Of a stretch of 42,227 nucleotides of DNA, positions 8,946 through 17,038 are shown in pieces. The stretch comes from Coraliomargarita sp965656715 (GTDB lineage Bacteria; Verrucomicrobiota; Verrucomicrobiia; Opitutales; Coraliomargaritaceae), in NCBI GenBank assembly GCA_965656715.1, contig CBFHLR010000027.1, forward strand, positions 1-42,227. Direction: 5' to 3'. Position 1 is the first letter of the stretch. Every line of letters starts with the position of its first letter. The position numbers and the translations under genes were made by a program. Under the pieces are notes generated by a model. It did no database searches, was not told the DNA's origin, and saw only the letters and a list, made by a program, of their open reading frames with translations.

Positions 8946-10010
8946 CTAATCCATTCGTAGGCCGGCATTCACTTCACTCTGCTCGACGTGAGCTTCCCGC
9001 TCGCTCATCTGGTTGAGGCGATCAATAAGGGAGTTCTCGACCTCATCCACATACTGACTGCGTTCATCGAGCTTCTGCTGAGCTTCACGGAGTTGCCTCA
9101 TTTGCTCTTCAAGCTCCTTCTCACGTTGTGTCAGTGAATCATCGGACGATACCGGTAAACCATCCTGCGGGAATTGATTTCGAATCAAATCTCCCTTGAG
9201 CTGATTTAGCTCAGTCTTCTGCGCCTCAACCGCTTTCTTGTCCTCTTGTAAGCTTAAGCGCAGTGCATCGAGTGCTGATTCCTTCTGCTTGAGTCGCTCC
9301 TCGCTTCCCGGAGTCGCACTGGTGGTCGTTCGGGCTGATTCAATGTCATCACGCATCTGAGCCATTTCAGCTTCTGCAACTTCAATTTCAGATAGCCGCG
9401 AGATTACCATCTCCTCTGCGTCTTGAAGTGATTGGGCCTGCTCTTCGATCTCCTTACGTGCAACTTGCAAATGCTGTTCTTCGTCTGCCAGACGTGCTTG
9501 AGCTTCATGAAGTGCTTTACGCTCCTGGTTGAGTTGACGGATTTCCGAACTTGTCATGACTCGTCCGGTTGCTGCTTTCTGTTCGGCAACTGCGGTTGAA
9601 TGAATCTTACAAAGGAATGGCACCACTAGCTCCTTCCATATGGTATGTTCTACCGCTTTGAGTTCTTGAGTCTCACCCCCTGCTCTGCGGATCGCAATTA
9701 CACCCGGACGCAAGTCTTCGATCAATGCAGGTTCCTTCGCGGCTGAAACAAGTAGTTTGCGAGATTCCACGCGTCGTTTACTTGAAGGCACAAAGAAGAT
9801 AAAGCTCGCATTCAAACTTAAGACACCACAGCCACCAAACACCATAATTGAGATTGGCTTACTTCCTGAGACAAAGAAAACCAAAGCAGTCACCAATGCG
9901 GATATCACTAAGCAAACAGCAAGTGCACGAATGAGGCACCGAGATGCATGTCGTTCAAAATACTTAGCAATGCTTCTATCTAGGCCTTCTAGTCGTCGCT
10001 CGGTGCTCAT
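8946..10010 (-). CDS. Membrane protein with long coiled-coil tail, function unknown
   Basis: A 354-residue protein I do not recognise. Two hydrophobic segments lie close together near the N terminus (about 27-48 and 53-73), so a hairpin of two membrane helices is expected with both ends on the same side, probably the cytoplasm. From about residue 140 onwards the chain is a nearly uninterrupted heptad-like coiled coil rich in Glu, Gln, Lys and Ala (LNQERKALHEAQARLADEEQ and later LTQREKELEEQMRQLREAQQ). Between them is a small region (SRKLLVSAAKEPALIEDLRP). This architecture suits a scaffold or tether, but no motif gives a function. It is downstream of the EVE gene with a 197-base gap, so it may have its own promoter. 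Confidence 0.8.
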   Translation of the reverse strand: MSTERRLEGLDRSIAKYFERHASRCLIRALAVCLVISALVTALVFFVSGSKPISIMVFGGCGVLSLNASFIFFVPSSKRRVESRKLLVSAAKEPALIEDLRPGVIAIRRAGGETQELKAVEHTIWKELVVPFLCKIHSTAVAEQKAATGRVMTSSEIRQLNQERKALHEAQARLADEEQHLQVARKEIEEQAQSLQDAEEMVISRLSEIEVAEAEMAQMRDDIESARTTTSATPGSEERLKQKESALDALRLSLQEDKKAVEAQKTELNQLKGDLIRNQFPQDGLPVSSDDSLTQREKELEEQMRQLREAQQKLDERSQYVDEVENSLIDRLNQMSEREAHVEQSEVNAGLRMD

Positions 10011-10207
10011 GCCATCAATTTGGCTTGAGAATTAAAAGACACAAGAGCCAGAGCCGCTTAAGCAGTGAATTCATCCTGTTTTAACAGTGAATGAAGCACA
10101 CCCCCCGCAATGCTTACTGTGTATTTAAAATGCCACTACGTGGAATCCCGATGACGACTAAGCTACGCACTAGATCGCCCTGCTGGAATGGCTAAATTTG
10201 CCAATTA

Positions 10208-10672
10208 TTAGCAGTTTGCCGCGTTGCAGATCGCCTCGAACTCATCCGCGCTCACAGGTGTAATAGAAAGGCGATTACCACGTTGCAATACACGCATATT
10301 AGCGAGCTCAGGCATACCTTTCATTTCCTCCAGAGAGACTGAACGCTTCAAGTCCGCGTGATATTTGACATCCACAAGTATCCAGCGCGGATTAAAGGGA
10401 TCGCTCTTCGCATCGAAATACTTCGATTCCTTATCAAATGCGGTCGGATCCGAGTAGGGTTCACTTGCAACTTTAGCAATTCCCGCAACCCCGGGAGGGT
10501 TCGTATTCGAATGATAAAACAAAATCAGATCACCGACCTTCATCTCGTCGCGCATAAAATTGCGCGCCTGATAGTTGCGCACCCCATCCCATGGCTCGGT
10601 CTGCTTAGGGCGTGACTTGAGGTCGTCGAACGAAAATACGTCCGGCTCAGATTTCATTAGCCAGTAATTCAT
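10208..10672 (-). CDS. EVE-domain protein (thymocyte nuclear protein 1-like)
   Basis: A single 154-residue EVE domain, a fold of the PUA superfamily thought to bind modified nucleic acid bases. The start MNYWLMKSEPDVFSFDDL, the GVRNYQARNFMRDEMKVGDL block and FYHSNTNPPGVAGIAKV are classic for the family and fill the whole length. Bacterial members of this type are usually annotated as conserved hypothetical; binding of modified cytosine or a tRNA base is a suggestion from structural work on the family and not visible here. It is two bases downstream of parB, so translational coupling is likely. Confidence 0.93.
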   Translation of the reverse strand: MNYWLMKSEPDVFSFDDLKSRPKQTEPWDGVRNYQARNFMRDEMKVGDLILFYHSNTNPPGVAGIAKVASEPYSDPTAFDKESKYFDAKSDPFNPRWILVDVKYHADLKRSVSLEEMKGMPELANMRVLQRGNRLSITPVSADEFEAICNAANC

Positions 10673-10674
10673 CT

Positions 10675-11625
10675 TTAGGTTGGAATACCGAGTTTATCGA
10701 GAATGCGGCCGAGATCTTCGTTACCTACGTATTCGATAGTAATCCTCCCCTTCTTTGCCCCGTGCTTCATTGTAACACGTGAACTAAGATGTTCGCCGAT
10801 ACGCTTCTCCAAATCGCGAATGGCGGTCACTTCAGCGTCAGCAGATTTCTTGCTGCCAGCTTTAGCGGAGCTACTACTGTTGTTCTTGAGGCGGCGAACT
10901 TCCTGCTCTGCCTCGCGCACACTCATACCGGTTTCGATAATACGACGTGCCAGTAGACGGCGATGTTCGTCACTTTCGAGGCCGAGTAAAACCTTAGCGT
11001 GACCAGTTGAAATCAGGCGACGGCTCAGGTAACCCTGCACTTCGGTATTGAGTGTGAGCAAGCGCATCGCGTTAGCCACCGTTGCACGGCCTTTACCGAC
11101 GCGTTCAGCGGCAGCTTCTTGCGTAAGGTCAAAATCGCGAATCAGACTGGCATAACCAAGCGCCTCATCGATGGGGTTCAAGTTTTCGCGTTGTAAGTTT
11201 TCAATCAGGGCCAGCGCGGCAGATGAGGCATCGCTGGCTTCAATGATACGAGCGGGTATTTTATCCTGCTTTAAATACTTAAAGGCGTGCAAGCGACGCT
11301 CACCCGCAATCAACTCGAATTTGTTGCCTTTCTTACGAACCACAATGGGCTGAAGCAGGCCCTCTGCTTGTATGCTCTTAGCGAGCTCTTCAACCTGCAC
11401 CGGGTTAATTTCACGCCGAGGTTGATACGGATTCGCGACGACCTCCTTCACGACCAGCTCAGTAAAGCCAGGCACAGCGGGGGGCATGAAATTGCCAACG
11501 GCTACTGCCTTCGGAGAAGCCTTCTTGGCGGCCTTTTTTATTGGAGTCTTCTTTACGGGTGCCGAGGAACCGGCTCCAGTGATCAAGCCTCCGAGTCCGC
11601 GACCGAGTCTAGTTTTATTACTCAT
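10675..11625 (-). CDS. parB: Chromosome-partitioning protein ParB
   Basis: ParB binds parS sites near the origin, loads onto DNA as a CTP-dependent clamp, and with ParA segregates the chromosome. The 316-residue product has the N-terminal ParA-contacting motif LGRGL at 7-11, a lysine/alanine-rich linker, the NPYQPRR segment near 65-71, the CTP-binding motif GERRLHA at 108-114, and ENLQRENLNPIDEA at 140 onwards; a helix-turn-helix (TQEAAAERVGKGRATVANAM) and a short C-terminal dimerisation domain (ITIEYVGNEDLGRILDKLGI) follow. No parA is in the window: the upstream neighbour is a LysM gene, two bases away, instead. A parS-like sequence lies inside the gene at 10771-10786. Confidence 0.96.
   Translation of the reverse strand: MSNKTRLGRGLGGLITGAGSSAPVKKTPIKKAAKKASPKAVAVGNFMPPAVPGFTELVVKEVVANPYQPRREINPVQVEELAKSIQAEGLLQPIVVRKKGNKFELIAGERRLHAFKYLKQDKIPARIIEASDASSAALALIENLQRENLNPIDEALGYASLIRDFDLTQEAAAERVGKGRATVANAMRLLTLNTEVQGYLSRRLISTGHAKVLLGLESDEHRRLLARRIIETGMSVREAEQEVRRLKNNSSSSAKAGSKKSADAEVTAIRDLEKRIGEHLSSRVTMKHGAKKGRITIEYVGNEDLGRILDKLGIPT
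10771..10786. promoter_or_regulatory. Possible parS-like ParB-binding site inside parB
   Basis: The 16-mer TGTAACACGTGAACTA agrees with the widely conserved parS consensus TGTTTCACGTGAAACA at 12 of 16 positions, including the central CACGTG. ParB sites frequently lie in or next to parB. Four mismatches in the arms make it a weak or degenerate site at best. Confidence 0.35.
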
Positions 11626-11627
11626 AC

Positions 11628-12239
11628 TTATTGGGCAATGGGGATGAAGATCGACTGCCCGACTTGTAAATCTCTGGCGGGATTGACGATCTTATTGGCG
11701 TTTTGGATGTGCTTAATGGTCGATCCGTGCTCACGGGCAATTTTACTGAGCGTGTCGCCGGCACGAACGACATAGGTGACTCCAGATTTGGGATAATCAT
11801 CAGAAAAATGAGTTGGAGTCGGGATGTTTGGTTGGGTGTTGACTGCACCGGCGATGGCGTTGAAGCCATTTTGCATCTCCTTGCCGAGCGCAGCGACCTT
11901 GCGGTTCACCTCATCAATGATAACTTTTTTTTGGGTTTCGTCGGCAGCTCGATAGTCACGACGAATGCCGTCAATCGCGGTAGATAGATTGTTAAGCTGA
12001 TTCTGAGTGCCCTGGTTCGACTGCGCTGCTGCAACTTGTGAGCGCAAGCGGGCATTTTCGCGTTGCATTTCCTCTATCTCCAGACGGAGGGCTTTGACCT
12101 GCTGACTGAGCAAGACCATATCTTGCTTCATATTTGCAACGGTGACGCGCATATCACTTGATTGCGCGGTAAGGGAGCTGGTCAGATTTAGAGTGGCGCC
12201 AAGCACCAGTAGCGCACCCAAACGGATTAATTTAATCAT
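11628..12239 (-). CDS. Secreted coiled-coil protein with C-terminal LysM domain
   Basis: A 203-residue exported protein. I use the ATG at 12239, which begins a clear signal peptide (MIKLIRLGALLVLGATLNLT, cleavage near SLTAQS); the frame is open back to 12278 but that adds residues before the signal sequence. A coiled coil follows (about 35-80, with LRLEIEEMQRENARLRSQVA), then a second helical stretch and a C-terminal LysM domain (YVVRAGDTLSKIAREHGSTI to LQVGQSIFIPIAQ) which binds peptidoglycan N-acetylglucosamine. No catalytic domain is present, so it probably anchors or organises something at the wall. Its gene is two bases upstream of parB, an unusual operon partner. Confidence 0.9.
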   Translation of the reverse strand: MIKLIRLGALLVLGATLNLTSSLTAQSSDMRVTVANMKQDMVLLSQQVKALRLEIEEMQRENARLRSQVAAAQSNQGTQNQLNNLSTAIDGIRRDYRAADETQKKVIIDEVNRKVAALGKEMQNGFNAIAGAVNTQPNIPTPTHFSDDYPKSGVTYVVRAGDTLSKIAREHGSTIKHIQNANKIVNPARDLQVGQSIFIPIAQ

Positions 12240-12358
12240 AGTTGCTGTCGAAGATTGAAGCGTAGAAGGAAATGTCAAAGCCAGAAGCTACGAGCGGCAG
12301 AATCTTGTTGGCTTGAGGGTTGCAGAGCGGCTTGCCATACGCATAACCCTGATTCTCC

Positions 12359-13213
12359 ATGACAGCAACTAACGACTATTGGGTCCACGATTGGTCCCCT
12401 TTTCTCATCGAGTTTCCAGAAAACGCACTGGGGCTTAAAGGGATCCCCTTCTATGGTCTGTCCTACCTGCTTGGGTTTCTCGCCGCATGGCTGCTACTGA
12501 AAAGCTACGATCAACGAGGCAAATTTGCGATCAACGCAGACCAGCGCGCAAGCTTGATGACTTACATCATGATTGGCGTCATGGTAGGTGGGCGACTGGG
12601 CTTCATGTTGCTCTACGATCTGGAAGCGTTCTTGGCCGATCCGCTCTTATTTTTTCGAGTCTACGAAGGGGGCATGGCTAGTCACGGTGGGTTTATCGGT
12701 GTCATACTTGCTGTGGTGCTCTTTAGCCGAAGGCATCAGCTCAGTTTTCTGAAGCTCGGGGATGCACTCGTCACCGTCGCCCCACTCGGCCTGATGTTTG
12801 GTCGATGTGCAAATTTCATTAACGGCGAACTTTGGGGGCGAATCACGACAGTCCCTTGGGCCGTCATCTTCCCTAGCAGTCCAGAGCGCTACAACCCCAT
12901 GACACAGACTTGGGATGTCGACCCCAGGCACCCTTCGCAACTCTACGAGGCGCTCTTAGAAGGAATTCTGCTCTTTGCTTATGTCCAGTGGCGCTTCTGG
13001 AGATTCAAGACTGCGCCTGGCCAATTAGCCGGTGAGTTTTTTGCCGGGTATGGTTTAGTCCGTATTTTGGGCGAGCTCTTCCGTGAGCCCGATGCGGCAT
13101 TAATTCTGGGGATGAGTCGAGGACAGTTCTATTCAACTTTCATGATCCTTGGTGGTGTCGCGCTCATCGTATGGGCACGTCTGCACTCTAACGATAAAGT
13201 GCCGAAAAAGTAA
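12359..13213 (+). CDS. lgt: Prolipoprotein diacylglyceryl transferase
   Basis: Lgt transfers a diacylglyceryl group from phosphatidylglycerol to the lipobox cysteine of exported prolipoproteins in the inner membrane, the first step of lipoprotein maturation. The 284-residue protein has about seven hydrophobic segments. Family signatures are GVMVGGRLGFMLLYD near 75, GGMASHGGFIGV (conserved His) and the Lgt motif GRCANFINGELWGR, followed by HPSQLYEALLEG and GLVRILGELFREPD near the end. It is divergent from the LysM-parB operon with 119 bases between the starts, and the next gene encodes a possible lipoprotein. Confidence 0.97.
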   Translation: MTATNDYWVHDWSPFLIEFPENALGLKGIPFYGLSYLLGFLAAWLLLKSYDQRGKFAINADQRASLMTYIMIGVMVGGRLGFMLLYDLEAFLADPLLFFRVYEGGMASHGGFIGVILAVVLFSRRHQLSFLKLGDALVTVAPLGLMFGRCANFINGELWGRITTVPWAVIFPSSPERYNPMTQTWDVDPRHPSQLYEALLEGILLFAYVQWRFWRFKTAPGQLAGEFFAGYGLVRILGELFREPDAALILGMSRGQFYSTFMILGGVALIVWARLHSNDKVPKK

Positions 13214-13261
13214 CGTTTCTGACAATTCGACAAGATCGTGCGTAGGCCTTAACTTATAGCC

Positions 13262-13810
13262 ATGAAGGCTTTATGCTTGGCTCTAAAGATATTGCTAGCT
13301 GCTCTCCCCGCCCTCCTCTCGAGTGGATGCGAGTCGATGGTCGACGTTCCGCTGAACGAGCATTCGCACATACACATGGAGGTCGATCCGACTAGCAGTA
13401 GTTCAGCATTTAGGATTAGCTATCACCTCTACGAGGACTATCGCCGTGAATATAAGCAGATAAACCCAAGCAGCCCGGCAAACATTCGGGATGATATTGA
13501 TTGGAGAGACTGGGAAGGAGATATCAGTCTAGATGGTCTTGGCACCGCCTACGCCACAGATGGCGATGATGATGAAGCGGCACGCAAGCTCGCCAAGGGC
13601 TGGGAGGTGTTGACAGAAGATGGTGGTCTACTGAGCTGGAGCAACATAAAGACGCTGATGAAAGACGGGATTGATGATGACCCGCCCAAATTGCAGAGGA
13701 AAAGCGTGCAACAGTCGCTTTACGAGTTAGAGCATGAGGAAATCCGAAGCCCTCGCCATCGGATAACAAATATCTCCGCGATTGCGACTTCGGGTGCGGT
13801 CGACTGGTAA
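13262..13810 (+). CDS. Putative lipoprotein of unknown function
   Basis: A 182-residue protein I do not recognise. The N terminus (MKALCLALKILLAALPALL) is a good signal sequence and is followed by SSGC, a rough lipobox with the cysteine near residue 23, so lipidation is plausible but the position -3 residue is not the usual leucine. The mature part is strongly acidic, with runs such as ATDGDDDEAARKLAKGWEVL and DGIDDDPPKLQRKS, and looks small and compact. It follows lgt by 48 bases and may be co-transcribed with it; lgt would be needed for its maturation. Confidence 0.7.
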   Translation: MKALCLALKILLAALPALLSSGCESMVDVPLNEHSHIHMEVDPTSSSSAFRISYHLYEDYRREYKQINPSSPANIRDDIDWRDWEGDISLDGLGTAYATDGDDDEAARKLAKGWEVLTEDGGLLSWSNIKTLMKDGIDDDPPKLQRKSVQQSLYELEHEEIRSPRHRITNISAIATSGAVDW

Positions 13811-13878
13811 AGCTCGAGAATTCACGGGTTGCATGGATGCACAATCTGAGTTGTATCGGCCGCACTACGGTTGAACGA

Positions 13879-14553
13879 ATGCAAGCAACAGAGACAGAAT
13901 CGGCAGATATATATCCCTCCCTTAAGATTGAAGATTGGGGGCTCACTCGCTATGCTGACGCCTTTGAACGGCAGAAGGAATTGGTCAACAAACGTCGCAA
14001 CAATGCCATTTCTGACACACTCGTTTTTACCGAACACGAGCCGGTGTATACGCTGGGCATGCGCAAAGGCGCAGAGAATCACCTCATCTGGCAAGAGGCG
14101 GAACTCGCGAAGCAAGGCATTGAGGTGCACCAAAGTAACCGAGGCGGCGATATTACCTATCACGGCCCTGGGCAGCTGGTAGGTTATCCAATTGTCTCGC
14201 TGCAGGAGCGCCGCGACTTGCATGCCTATCTACGTGACCTCGAAGGAGTCGTGATACACACACTCGAAACCTTCGGCCTTGAGTCGGGGCGTCGCGAAGG
14301 GAAAACCGGCATCTGGCTGGAGGATCGCAAGATCTGTGCGATCGGGGTTGCGGTGCGGACTTGGGTTACATATCACGGCTTTGCCTTGAACGTGAACCCG
14401 AATCTAGGACATTTCTCAGGCATCGTTCCATGCGGGATTACTGACGGCACCGTGACCTCAATGGAGAGCGAATTGAAGCACCCAGTAGATCTGGAAATTG
14501 TAAAATCGCGTTTAGCGATTGAATTTCGGAAGATTTTTAGGAAGAATTCATAG
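13879..14553 (+). CDS. lipB: Octanoyltransferase (lipoate-protein ligase B)
   Basis: LipB moves the octanoyl group from acyl carrier protein to lipoyl domains of 2-oxoacid dehydrogenases and the glycine cleavage system. From the ATG at 13879 the product has 224 residues; the frame reaches back to an ATG at 13837, which adds 14 residues that look non-family. The signature RGGDITYHGPGQLVGYPIVS is complete, the catalytic lysine is in RKICAIGVAVR and the catalytic cysteine in IVPCGITDGTVTSM. lipA begins four bases after its stop, so the two-step lipoate pathway is an operon here. Confidence 0.95.
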   Translation: MQATETESADIYPSLKIEDWGLTRYADAFERQKELVNKRRNNAISDTLVFTEHEPVYTLGMRKGAENHLIWQEAELAKQGIEVHQSNRGGDITYHGPGQLVGYPIVSLQERRDLHAYLRDLEGVVIHTLETFGLESGRREGKTGIWLEDRKICAIGVAVRTWVTYHGFALNVNPNLGHFSGIVPCGITDGTVTSMESELKHPVDLEIVKSRLAIEFRKIFRKNS

Positions 14554-14557
14554 GCTT

Positions 14558-15487
14558 ATGGATTTACGAAAACCAGACTGGCTACGCGCCAAGCTGCCAA
14601 CAAGCGCGGGCTACAAGGCCACGCGAGAGATCGTTGACACCCACGACCTGCACACAGTTTGTAAGAGTGCGCAGTGCCCGAACATGGGTGAATGCTGGTC
14701 GCGTGGGACGGCGACGGTCATGATTCTTGGCAATATCTGCACCCGTTCGTGCCGTTTCTGCGCGATCCAAACCGGTCGCCCGACAGAACTCGATTTAGGC
14801 GAACCTGCTCGCGTTGCCGAGTCGATTGCCAAAATGAATCTCAAATACACGGTCATTACTTCGGTGGCTCGCGACGACTTGAAGGATGGCGGAGCCGCGG
14901 TCTGGGCCGCAACGATTCGTGCGATTCGTCACCGAGCGCCAGACTGTGCCGTCGAAGTGCTTACCGCCGATTTCCGTGGCCAGCAAGAATACCTCGACGT
15001 GGTGCTCGACGCCTGCCCTGACATTTTTAACCACAACATGGAGACGGTGAAGCGCCTCCAGCGCCCCATCCGTAAGACCGCTCGATATGATCGCTCTCTT
15101 TGGGTTCTCAAGCACGCGAAATCGCGCGGCTTCATCACGAAGTCGGGCCTAATGCTCGGTATCGGCGAGAAAGAGGAAGAAATCAAAGAGGTCATGCAGG
15201 ACATGGTCGACGCCGGCGTGGACATTTTGACGATTGGCCAATACCTCCAGCCGACCAAGGAGCACCAGCCAATTGATCGCTGGGTGACTCCTGACGAATT
15301 CAAGCGCTGGAAAGACTATGCCTTGGAGATCGGCTTCGGCGTTTGCGAATCCGGCCCAATGGTGCGCTCTTCCTATCACGCTGATGAGCAGTCCAACGTG
15401 TTTGATGTGCTCGCTCGTCGCAAAGAGATGCTCGCAAAGCAAGCTGCTAAAAAGGCCGAAGCTGAGCTTGTCAGTTCTGAAGCCTAG
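14558..15487 (+). CDS. lipA: Lipoyl synthase
   Basis: LipA is a radical SAM enzyme that inserts two sulfurs into protein-bound octanoyl chains. From the ATG at 14558 the product has 309 residues, typical length; the frame is open back to 14519, but that would use a non-canonical start inside lipB. Both iron-sulfur clusters are visible: the auxiliary cluster cysteines in CKSAQCPNMGEC near residue 37-48 and the radical SAM cluster in CTRSCRFCAI. The C-terminal RSSYHADEQ carries the conserved serine that ligands the auxiliary cluster. Its last 17 bases overlap the convergent gene for a small cysteine-rich protein. Confidence 0.97.
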   Translation: MDLRKPDWLRAKLPTSAGYKATREIVDTHDLHTVCKSAQCPNMGECWSRGTATVMILGNICTRSCRFCAIQTGRPTELDLGEPARVAESIAKMNLKYTVITSVARDDLKDGGAAVWAATIRAIRHRAPDCAVEVLTADFRGQQEYLDVVLDACPDIFNHNMETVKRLQRPIRKTARYDRSLWVLKHAKSRGFITKSGLMLGIGEKEEEIKEVMQDMVDAGVDILTIGQYLQPTKEHQPIDRWVTPDEFKRWKDYALEIGFGVCESGPMVRSSYHADEQSNVFDVLARRKEMLAKQAAKKAEAELVSSEA

Positions 15488-15704
15488 GCGATCCGCCTAA
15501 AGATTTCGCAAAGCCTTCCGGATCCGTTCGGAAGGCTTTGATGCATTTAAGGCAGACGCAGGACTTTCCTCGAACTGACTCCGGTAAGAGAGCCAGCAAA
15601 TCGGCAGGCACCTTATTTTTAAAGCACCAGCAACCTGCTGGATTCGTCGCTCCACAGGCATTGGGCTCTCCGCAAAGCGGACAACGTTTCACATCCACAC
15701 TCAT
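15471..15704 (-). CDS. Small cysteine-rich CWC-family protein
   Basis: A 77-residue protein of the cysteine-rich CWC type: CPLCGEPNACG near the N terminus, the paired GCWCF, the conserved VPADLLALLPESVRGKSCVC stretch and a final CLKCI. The spaced cysteine pairs suggest a metal site, probably zinc; function is unknown. I start at the ATG at 15704; the frame is open to 15920 but that would run over pyrD and has no family resemblance. It lies 58 bases downstream of pyrD and overlaps the lipA 3' end by 17 bases. Its 3' part coincides with a strong hairpin at 15510-15539. Confidence 0.88.
   Translation of the reverse strand: MSVDVKRCPLCGEPNACGATNPAGCWCFKNKVPADLLALLPESVRGKSCVCLKCIKAFRTDPEGFAKSLGGSPRLQN
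15485..15539. terminator. Two tandem hairpins at the lipA/CWC convergence
   Basis: A 6-base-pair hairpin (15485-15490 with 15494-15499) starts in the lipA stop codon, followed by a perfect 11-base-pair hairpin (15510-15520 with 15529-15539, loop of eight). The second would end transcription from lipA, although it has no thymine run. Both lie inside the coding region of the CWC gene, so this DNA may have a double role. Confidence 0.45.
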
Positions 15705-15762
15705 AGAAAAGGTCAAAACTTGACTGTTGGCGATGCGACTTTCAAGGCAAGGTCGTTGCCGT

Positions 15763-16827
15763 TTAAACCCAGTCTTCTCCGCAGCGTTTGAGTGCGGTGG
15801 CCAACTCTTTTGCAAAGAACGGGCCACGATACACCCAACCAGTGTAGATTTGGACCATGGACGCGCCTGCATCGATCTTCTCACCCGCAGCTTCCACTGA
15901 GTCAATACCGCCCACCCCAATGATAGGCAATTTCCCCTCTGTAGAGCGATAAATGTAGTTGATCACTTGATTCGCGCGCTTTCTGGTAAACTCACCACCG
16001 CTGTAGCCACCGGCTTCATTTGAAGCAAAGTTATCCGGACGTGCGATGGTAGTGTTGGTTGCAATAATTCCGTCGTAGTTGAGGTCCAGCAAGACACTCA
16101 CGATCTGGTCAATCTCAGCGAAGCTCAGGTCCGGAGCGATTTTGAGCAGGGTCGGATGTGGCTGTCGTCCAAGCTTTTTTGCATGACTTAAATTCTCATC
16201 ACGAAATGCGGAGAGCAACTCACGCAGATAATTCTCAGACTGCAATTCGCGCAACCCTGGAGTATTTGGACTACTGATATTGATAGTAAAATAGTCCGCC
16301 TGGTCTGCTAGAATACGAAAACTCGCCAAATAATCGTCCACGGCCTGATCTAGTGGAGTTACTTTGGCTTTGCCGATATTCACCCCCACAGGCATCCCGC
16401 GCTTACCTTTCGGGTAGCCTTTCGAGAGCGATTTCAGCATTGCTTCAGCGCCATGATTATTGAAGCCCATCCGATTCACTAAAGCCTTCTGGTCGGGAAA
16501 ACGGAACAGACGTGGGCTTGGGTTCCCAGGTTGCCCCAAGGGAGTTACCGTTCCGACTTCAGCGTGCCCAAAGCCAAGCGCCTCGATCGCACGCGGAAAC
16601 TCACCGTCTTTGTCCATACCAGCCGCAAGACCGACACGATTCGGAAACTCGAGGCCGAAAAGTTTAATCGGCTTGTCCTCCTTCACCTGATTGCAGGCAC
16701 GTAGCAACGGACACAGGCCCGGGACTTTACCCAATGCCATCAAGGCTGTGCGCCCACGATCATGCGCTTGTTCTGGCTCCATCCGGAATAAAACCGGTCG
16801 AACGAAGTTTTCGTAGATAAATCCCAT
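15763..16827 (-). CDS. pyrD: Dihydroorotate dehydrogenase (quinone), class 2
   Basis: PyrD oxidises dihydroorotate to orotate at the inner membrane face using FMN and quinone. The 354-residue length, the N-terminal FIYENFVRPVLFRMEPEQAH helix region that forms the quinone channel, and ISSPNTPGLRELQ (class 2 substrate/active-site loop with the catalytic serine) identify the class. Further signatures are NRVGLAAGMDKDGEF, NRMGFNNHGAEAML, TNTTIARP and GVGGIDSVEAAGEKIDAGAS. It is the first gene of a two-gene minus-strand unit with the CWC gene and is divergent from the acidic protein gene, with 211 bases between starts. Confidence 0.97.
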   Translation of the reverse strand: MGFIYENFVRPVLFRMEPEQAHDRGRTALMALGKVPGLCPLLRACNQVKEDKPIKLFGLEFPNRVGLAAGMDKDGEFPRAIEALGFGHAEVGTVTPLGQPGNPSPRLFRFPDQKALVNRMGFNNHGAEAMLKSLSKGYPKGKRGMPVGVNIGKAKVTPLDQAVDDYLASFRILADQADYFTINISSPNTPGLRELQSENYLRELLSAFRDENLSHAKKLGRQPHPTLLKIAPDLSFAEIDQIVSVLLDLNYDGIIATNTTIARPDNFASNEAGGYSGGEFTRKRANQVINYIYRSTEGKLPIIGVGGIDSVEAAGEKIDAGASMVQIYTGWVYRGPFFAKELATALKRCGEDWV

Positions 16828-17038
16828 ATTAGTTGGTCAACTCGCCCAATTAGGCAAAATGCAAATGCTAATACTGGTCACGCTCAAAACAAGTAAAATG
16901 GAGTAGAATAAATTTTGTATACAAAGCACTTTACAATCTCATCCGCGCAGCTTTTACCCCTTCTTATACAGTTGTTGCACAAGCCAGCTTGTGTTCCCCG
17001 ATTATATAAATTATTTATCATTCCGATTAGAGTAACGT

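Noticed and set aside
15705..15920. Upstream extension of the CWC open frame
   Set aside because: It overlaps pyrD and the added residues resemble noise; the family begins at MSVDVKRCP.
16979..16992. Short palindrome ACAAGCCAGCTTGT in the pyrD/acidic-protein spacer as an operator
   Set aside because: Six-base arms occur by chance at this frequency, and no second copy or promoter boxes with proper spacing support it.
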